Below, piece after piece: positions 60,863 to 64,000 of a DNA stretch of 64,000 nucleotides. The position numbers were made by a program, and so were the translations under genes. How positions within the stretch are numbered: the first letter of the stretch is position 1; each line of letters opens with the position of its first letter. The notes under the pieces were generated by a model, which ran no database searches, was not told the origin of the DNA, and was given only the letters and a program-made list of their open reading frames with translations. The stretch comes from JASUTC01 sp964604305. GTDB lineage: Bacteria > Thermotogota > Thermotogae > MWEM01. The stretch covers positions 39,571-103,570 of the forward strand of contig CAZRYM010000001.1 in the NCBI GenBank assembly GCA_964604305.1, given 5' to 3'.

Positions 60863-61720
60863 TCACCTCGCTTGTTCCAAAAGTCTTCTGTAAGCAAATT
60901 CGTTTCCATGAATGGTGGAACGGATCAAATCACCGGTCGTCAGCATACCAAATATGAAGCCTGCGTTGAAAGCATCCCCTGCTCCTATGCTATTTGTTGC
61001 ATTCAAGCGCTTTTTAATCGGGACTTTTTGTTCATGAGTGGGATTTATCAAAGTGGCTCCCTCTTGGCCTTCCTTGACAATGATCGTGTTTCGTATGTCT
61101 TTTTCCAGGTATATGTCTATTGTATTTAATAAATCAAACTCCTCTCGATTGGGGAGAAAAAAATCCGTATATTGGAGGGCGTTGACAAGTTCTGTCGGAT
61201 TATTCTTTATTGTATTGGTTCCCGGATCGAGTGAAACCGATATTCCACGCTTCTTCGCTTCTTTCATTGCAAATGTAGCCCGTTCATATTGTTCTCTAAC
61301 GGTAAAAAGATAGCCTGAGACATGCAACCAATTTGTTTTTTCCACAAATTTTCTATAAATGTCCAAATTCAACGGAATCGGTTTTTTTGATCTGGAAGAA
61401 ATCATGGTGCGTTTACCATCAGGTGATAATAAAATGTAGATCTTTCCCGTGTTTGTTTCCTCCTGAAAAATAAATGTATCATCCAGTTTCTTTTCTTTTA
61501 ACATGTCTTTGATTTGAAGGCCGGTGGAATCTTTACCAAAAGTGGAGAGCAATAGAGGGTGAAGCCCTGTTTTTGTTAACTCATAGGCTGTGTTGAAAGC
61601 CGACCCTCCCAGGTTGAATTGTTCTTTTTTGAGAGTCACTTCACTATCTTCAAGGGGAAATTCATCTACAACCAATAAAATATCTAATATAATATCACCG
61701 ATAATACCAATATAATACAA
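60863..61720 (-). CDS. PfkB-family carbohydrate/nucleoside kinase
   Basis: 285 residues. GIIGDIILDILL at the start, FNLGGSAFNTAYEL, and the C-terminal signature SIGAGDAFNAGFIFGML with the catalytic Asp. Phosphorylates a sugar or nucleoside with ATP. First gene of the ABC operon (3 bases before the ATPase), so the likely substrate is the imported nucleoside or its ribose. TTG 61720 follows AAGGTGGTGATCGGA; GTG starts at 61732 and 61729 are too near that site. Promoter at 61743-61770. Confidence 0.85.
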   Translation of the reverse strand: MYYIGIIGDIILDILLVVDEFPLEDSEVTLKKEQFNLGGSAFNTAYELTKTGLHPLLLSTFGKDSTGLQIKDMLKEKKLDDTFIFQEETNTGKIYILLSPDGKRTMISSRSKKPIPLNLDIYRKFVEKTNWLHVSGYLFTVREQYERATFAMKEAKKRGISVSLDPGTNTIKNNPTELVNALQYTDFFLPNREEFDLLNTIDIYLEKDIRNTIIVKEGQEGATLINPTHEQKVPIKKRLNATNSIGAGDAFNAGFIFGMLTTGDLIRSTIHGNEFAYRRLLEQAR

Positions 61721-61742
61721 TCCGATCACCACCTTCTACCTT

Positions 61743-61770
61743 ATTATACCTGAGATACTTTGAATATAAA
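61743..61770 (-). promoter_or_regulatory. Promoter of the PfkB-ABC operon
   Basis: Minus strand TTTATA (61770-61765), 16 bases, TATAAT (61748-61743), with the kinase start 22 bases downstream. Confidence 0.6.
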
Positions 61771-61818
61771 TCATGACCCTTTCCCCGGTAAATGAATCTG
61801 GTAATAATCAACATTCGA

Positions 61819-61827
61819 TGTTATAAT
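61819..61827 (+). promoter_or_regulatory. Extended -10 promoter of the MBL-fold gene
   Basis: TGTTATAAT with no clear -35, 33 bases before ATG 61861. Confidence 0.5.
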
Positions 61828-61860
61828 CAGATACAACGATTGAAAAACGGGGTGAGAATA

Positions 61861-62652
61861 ATGGAGATCACATTCTTGGGAACTGCGGGAGCGATTCCTA
61901 CAGCAAATCGAACCAACACTTCCATCTGGATTGAAAATAATAAAACGGCTTTATTGATTGACTGCTCCGGTGATATTCTTCACAAAATAAAAAAATATGC
62001 CCTCCATCACGAAAGACTTGAGCATGTCATCATTACCCACGGTCACATTGATCATACATTTGCCCTTCCCTCGTTGTTGGAATCATTAAGGTTACAGGGT
62101 AGAAAAAAAACAATTCATCTGCATATTTGTGAAGCAGCTTTCGAACGACAATATCAGATATTAGAACTATGCAATTTATTGCATAGAGAAGATGCTTTTC
62201 CCATTGTCTTTCATACGATACCCTTAATTAACAACTATCATCTGCTTGCAACTGAAGGGCTTGATTGTTTCACAAATCCGGTGAAGCATCTGATACCCAA
62301 TGTGGCTGTGAGACTGTCAAATGGCTTCAAAAGCCTAACGTATTCTTCTGACACGGAACCATTTGAAGGATTTATCGAGTTTGCCATGAATACTGATGTT
62401 CTGATTCATGAATGTATGAACGCAAAATGGTTCAGCGAGACTGTAACCGGGCATTCAAGAACAGATCAAGTGGGGATGACAGCCAATAAGGTGAAGGCTA
62501 AGAGTCTTTATCCCGTGCACTTTTCTGAAAAAATTGATGAAGATTTGGAAAAATTTAAAGAGGAAATCGCATTGGAGTATAAGGGAAATATTGTGATACC
62601 ATATGACGGGTTTAAATTCAGATTAAAAGATGATAAAATAGAAAAAATCTGA
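61861..62652 (+). CDS. MBL-fold hydrolase, RNase Z-like
   Basis: 263 residues. ITFLGTAGAIPTANRTNTS, the metal motif ITHGHIDHTFALPSLLE, YSSDTEPFEGF and IHECMN...GHSRTDQVG are in the order of tRNase Z-type metallo-beta-lactamases, but it is shorter than many and a general phosphodiesterase is possible. It may trim tRNA 3' ends or act on a small ester. GGGGTGAG precedes ATG 61861; an in-frame ATG at 61792 has no such site. Confidence 0.85.
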   Translation: MEITFLGTAGAIPTANRTNTSIWIENNKTALLIDCSGDILHKIKKYALHHERLEHVIITHGHIDHTFALPSLLESLRLQGRKKTIHLHICEAAFERQYQILELCNLLHREDAFPIVFHTIPLINNYHLLATEGLDCFTNPVKHLIPNVAVRLSNGFKSLTYSSDTEPFEGFIEFAMNTDVLIHECMNAKWFSETVTGHSRTDQVGMTANKVKAKSLYPVHFSEKIDEDLEKFKEEIALEYKGNIVIPYDGFKFRLKDDKIEKI

Positions 62653-62682
62653 ACGAAACAACAAAATACGGGGAGGTTTGCA

Positions 62683-64000
62683 ATGACAAAACAAGAATTT
62701 TGGAAATTTATCGAGGAAAACGAAGTACTGTTCGTTGACCTGAAAGTAGTTGACTTTTACGGTGGATGGAAGCATGTGACGCTTCCGATCGAAACGGTAA
62801 ATGACAAACTGTTTGAGAACGGTATCGGATTTGACGCATCGAATTTTGGCTATGCAGTTGTTGAGAAAAGCGACATGGTCATGATACCGGATTTGGATAC
62901 CGTTATTTTAGATGATTTTGGTGAATACGAAACCGCTTCCATCATCTGCGATGTGTACGATCCCCATAGTGGAGAAAGATTTGATCAGGATCCCAGAGGC
63001 ATTCTCACAAAAGTTATTGAGAAGGTGAAAGAAGAAGGGATTGCTGATGAGATATTATTTGGGCCTGAATACGAATTCCACGTTTTAGATGAAGTGGCAC
63101 ATGAAGTAAAACCTAACAGTATTATGCTTCGCATCGACAGTTGTGAAGGTTTTTGGAATTCAGCAGAAACCGGCGAATATCTGATTGGGAAAAAACGAGG
63201 TTATCACAGAACTGCTCCTTTTGATAAATTTTTCGTCTTGAGAAATGAAATTGTGAATGAACTTGTTAGACTGGGGATAGAGGTCAAATATCATCATCAC
63301 GAAGTTGGAACTGCACAACTTGAGATTGAAACCAATTTCATGGATGCAAAAAGGGCCGCAGATGCAACCCTTTTAACAAAATACATCATCAGAAACATCG
63401 CCCTTGAGCACGGCTTTCTGGTTACTTTTTTACCCAAACCCATTTACAACGAGGCTGGTAACGGCATGCATGTCCATCAATTCATGAGAAAAAACGATCA
63501 AAACATCTTTGCAGGGGACAAGGTTTATGGTCTCTCAGAACTGGCCCTTAACTACACAGCGGGAATACTGAAGCATTCCAGGGCATTATTGGGTTTTTCC
63601 AATCCCACAACGAACTCATATCGCCGGCTTGTACCGGGGTTTGAAGCACCAACAAATGCCGTTTTTGCCCTCGCTAACAGAACATCTGCTGTAAGAATAC
63701 CCGGTTATGTTAAAGATGATGCCAAAAGAAGGATCGAATTCAGGACCATTGATGCAACATGTAATCCCTATCTGGCTTTTGCAGCAATGATTATGGCCGG
63801 AGTAGACGGTATTTTGAACAAGATCGATCCTACAGAAGAGGGATACGGACCCTATGACGGAGATTTGAGTAAATCCATACAACACCCGCTTCCCAAAAAT
63901 CTTGAAGAAGCCGTTCTTGCGTTGAGACAAGATCACGATTTCCTTAAAAGGTGGAATTTATTCCCTGAGGAAATGATAGAGAAATGGGTGGAAAAGAAGT
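62683..64000 (+). CDS. glnA: Glutamine synthetase type I (3' end cut by window)
   Basis: 439 codons are visible from ATG 62683 (GGGGAGG upstream). Present are VDLKVVDFYGGWKHVTLP, GFDASNFGYAVVEKSDM (most enzymes have GFDGSS), FGPEYEFHVLD with metal-binding Glu, HHHEVGTAQLEIE, NGMHVHQFM, and NRTSAVRIPGY with the substrate loop. Makes glutamine from glutamate, ammonia and ATP. The reading frame is still open at the last base; the usual C-terminus (~20-25 residues more) lies beyond. No adenylylation Tyr motif can be checked without more comparison. Confidence 0.95.
   Translation, partial: MTKQEFWKFIEENEVLFVDLKVVDFYGGWKHVTLPIETVNDKLFENGIGFDASNFGYAVVEKSDMVMIPDLDTVILDDFGEYETASIICDVYDPHSGERFDQDPRGILTKVIEKVKEEGIADEILFGPEYEFHVLDEVAHEVKPNSIMLRIDSCEGFWNSAETGEYLIGKKRGYHRTAPFDKFFVLRNEIVNELVRLGIEVKYHHHEVGTAQLEIETNFMDAKRAADATLLTKYIIRNIALEHGFLVTFLPKPIYNEAGNGMHVHQFMRKNDQNIFAGDKVYGLSELALNYTAGILKHSRALLGFSNPTTNSYRRLVPGFEAPTNAVFALANRTSAVRIPGYVKDDAKRRIEFRTIDATCNPYLAFAAMIMAGVDGILNKIDPTEEGYGPYDGDLSKSIQHPLPKNLEEAVLALRQDHDFLKRWNLFPEEMIEKWVEKK

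Noticed and set aside
1..64000. CRISPR array, insertion sequences, tRNA or rRNA genes, riboswitches
   Set aside because: Looked for short regular repeats, transposase-like frames, cloverleaf-type intergenic sequence and conserved riboswitch cores; none found. All intergenic stretches are under about 150 bases.

Overview
The window is about 64 kb of AT-rich bacterial chromosome with densely packed genes, short operons on both strands, no insertion sequences, no CRISPR and no RNA genes that I can recognise. Two runs of exactly 100 N (30339-30438 and 39512-39611) show it is a scaffolded draft assembly. Several features point to Thermotogota: a secreted protein with an N-terminal SLH domain, a coiled coil and a C-terminal membrane segment (the architecture of the toga anchor Omp-alpha); TrkA split into two adjacent genes followed by trkH; the order gyrB - small membrane protein - ftsA - ftsZ - pilB; an alpha-2-macroglobulin; and very frequent TTG start codons. 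The genus is not resolved. The lone HndD-like [FeFe] hydrogenase and the CoA-disulfide reductase/rhodanese fusion would fit a sulfur-reducing fermenter.

Layout. 1-4.8 kb: end of a U32 peptidase-family gene, an RNase H-like gene, an [FeFe] hydrogenase and murC, the last three on the minus strand. 4.9-11 kb: a three-gene envelope operon made of a DUF1175 papain-like protein, a 1501-residue thioester alpha-2-macroglobulin and the SLH/Omp-alpha-like anchor. 11.1-23.7 kb: a long cell-division and envelope run: DUF721/DciA-like protein, gyrB, a probable divergent FtsQ, ftsA, ftsZ, pilB, an unknown membrane-anchored protein, an HD phosphohydrolase, a membrane sugar-nucleotide dehydratase, and an FAD subunit of a molybdenum hydroxylase. 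23.7-30.2 kb (minus strand): HPP protein, GH38 alpha-mannosidase, methyltransferase, then groES-groEL with a CIRCE operator. 30.3-40.2 kb: MocA-like gene (broken by a gap), OsmC, a PflX-type radical SAM protein, a response regulator leading into the Trk potassium uptake genes, rluA-type synthase, flavin reductase, GNAT, rsgA and two small secreted proteins around the second gap. 40.3-46.2 kb: two unknown proteins, then an actin-like protein with three flagellar rod/hook genes. 46.2-49.2 kb: YgeW-type carbamoyltransferase, hydantoinase/dihydropyrimidinase and dCMP deaminase. 49.2-57.2 kb: secreted nuclease-fold protein, TraB-family protein, YgjP-type metallopeptidase, PepF, NhaC antiporter, CoA-disulfide reductase/rhodanese. 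57.3-64 kb: nucleoside-type ABC importer with a PfkB kinase, an MBL-fold hydrolase, and glutamine synthetase running off the end.

Two themes stand out. The first is the compact surface module (DUF1175, thioester macroglobulin, SLH anchor), which looks like a protease-trapping or envelope-guarding system placed in the toga. The second is a scattered set of genes (YgfM-like, MocA/YgfJ-like, YgeW-like, HyuA-like) whose E. coli counterparts are clustered in the anaerobic purine/urate catabolism island. Together with the nucleoside importer they suggest dispersed nucleobase catabolism.
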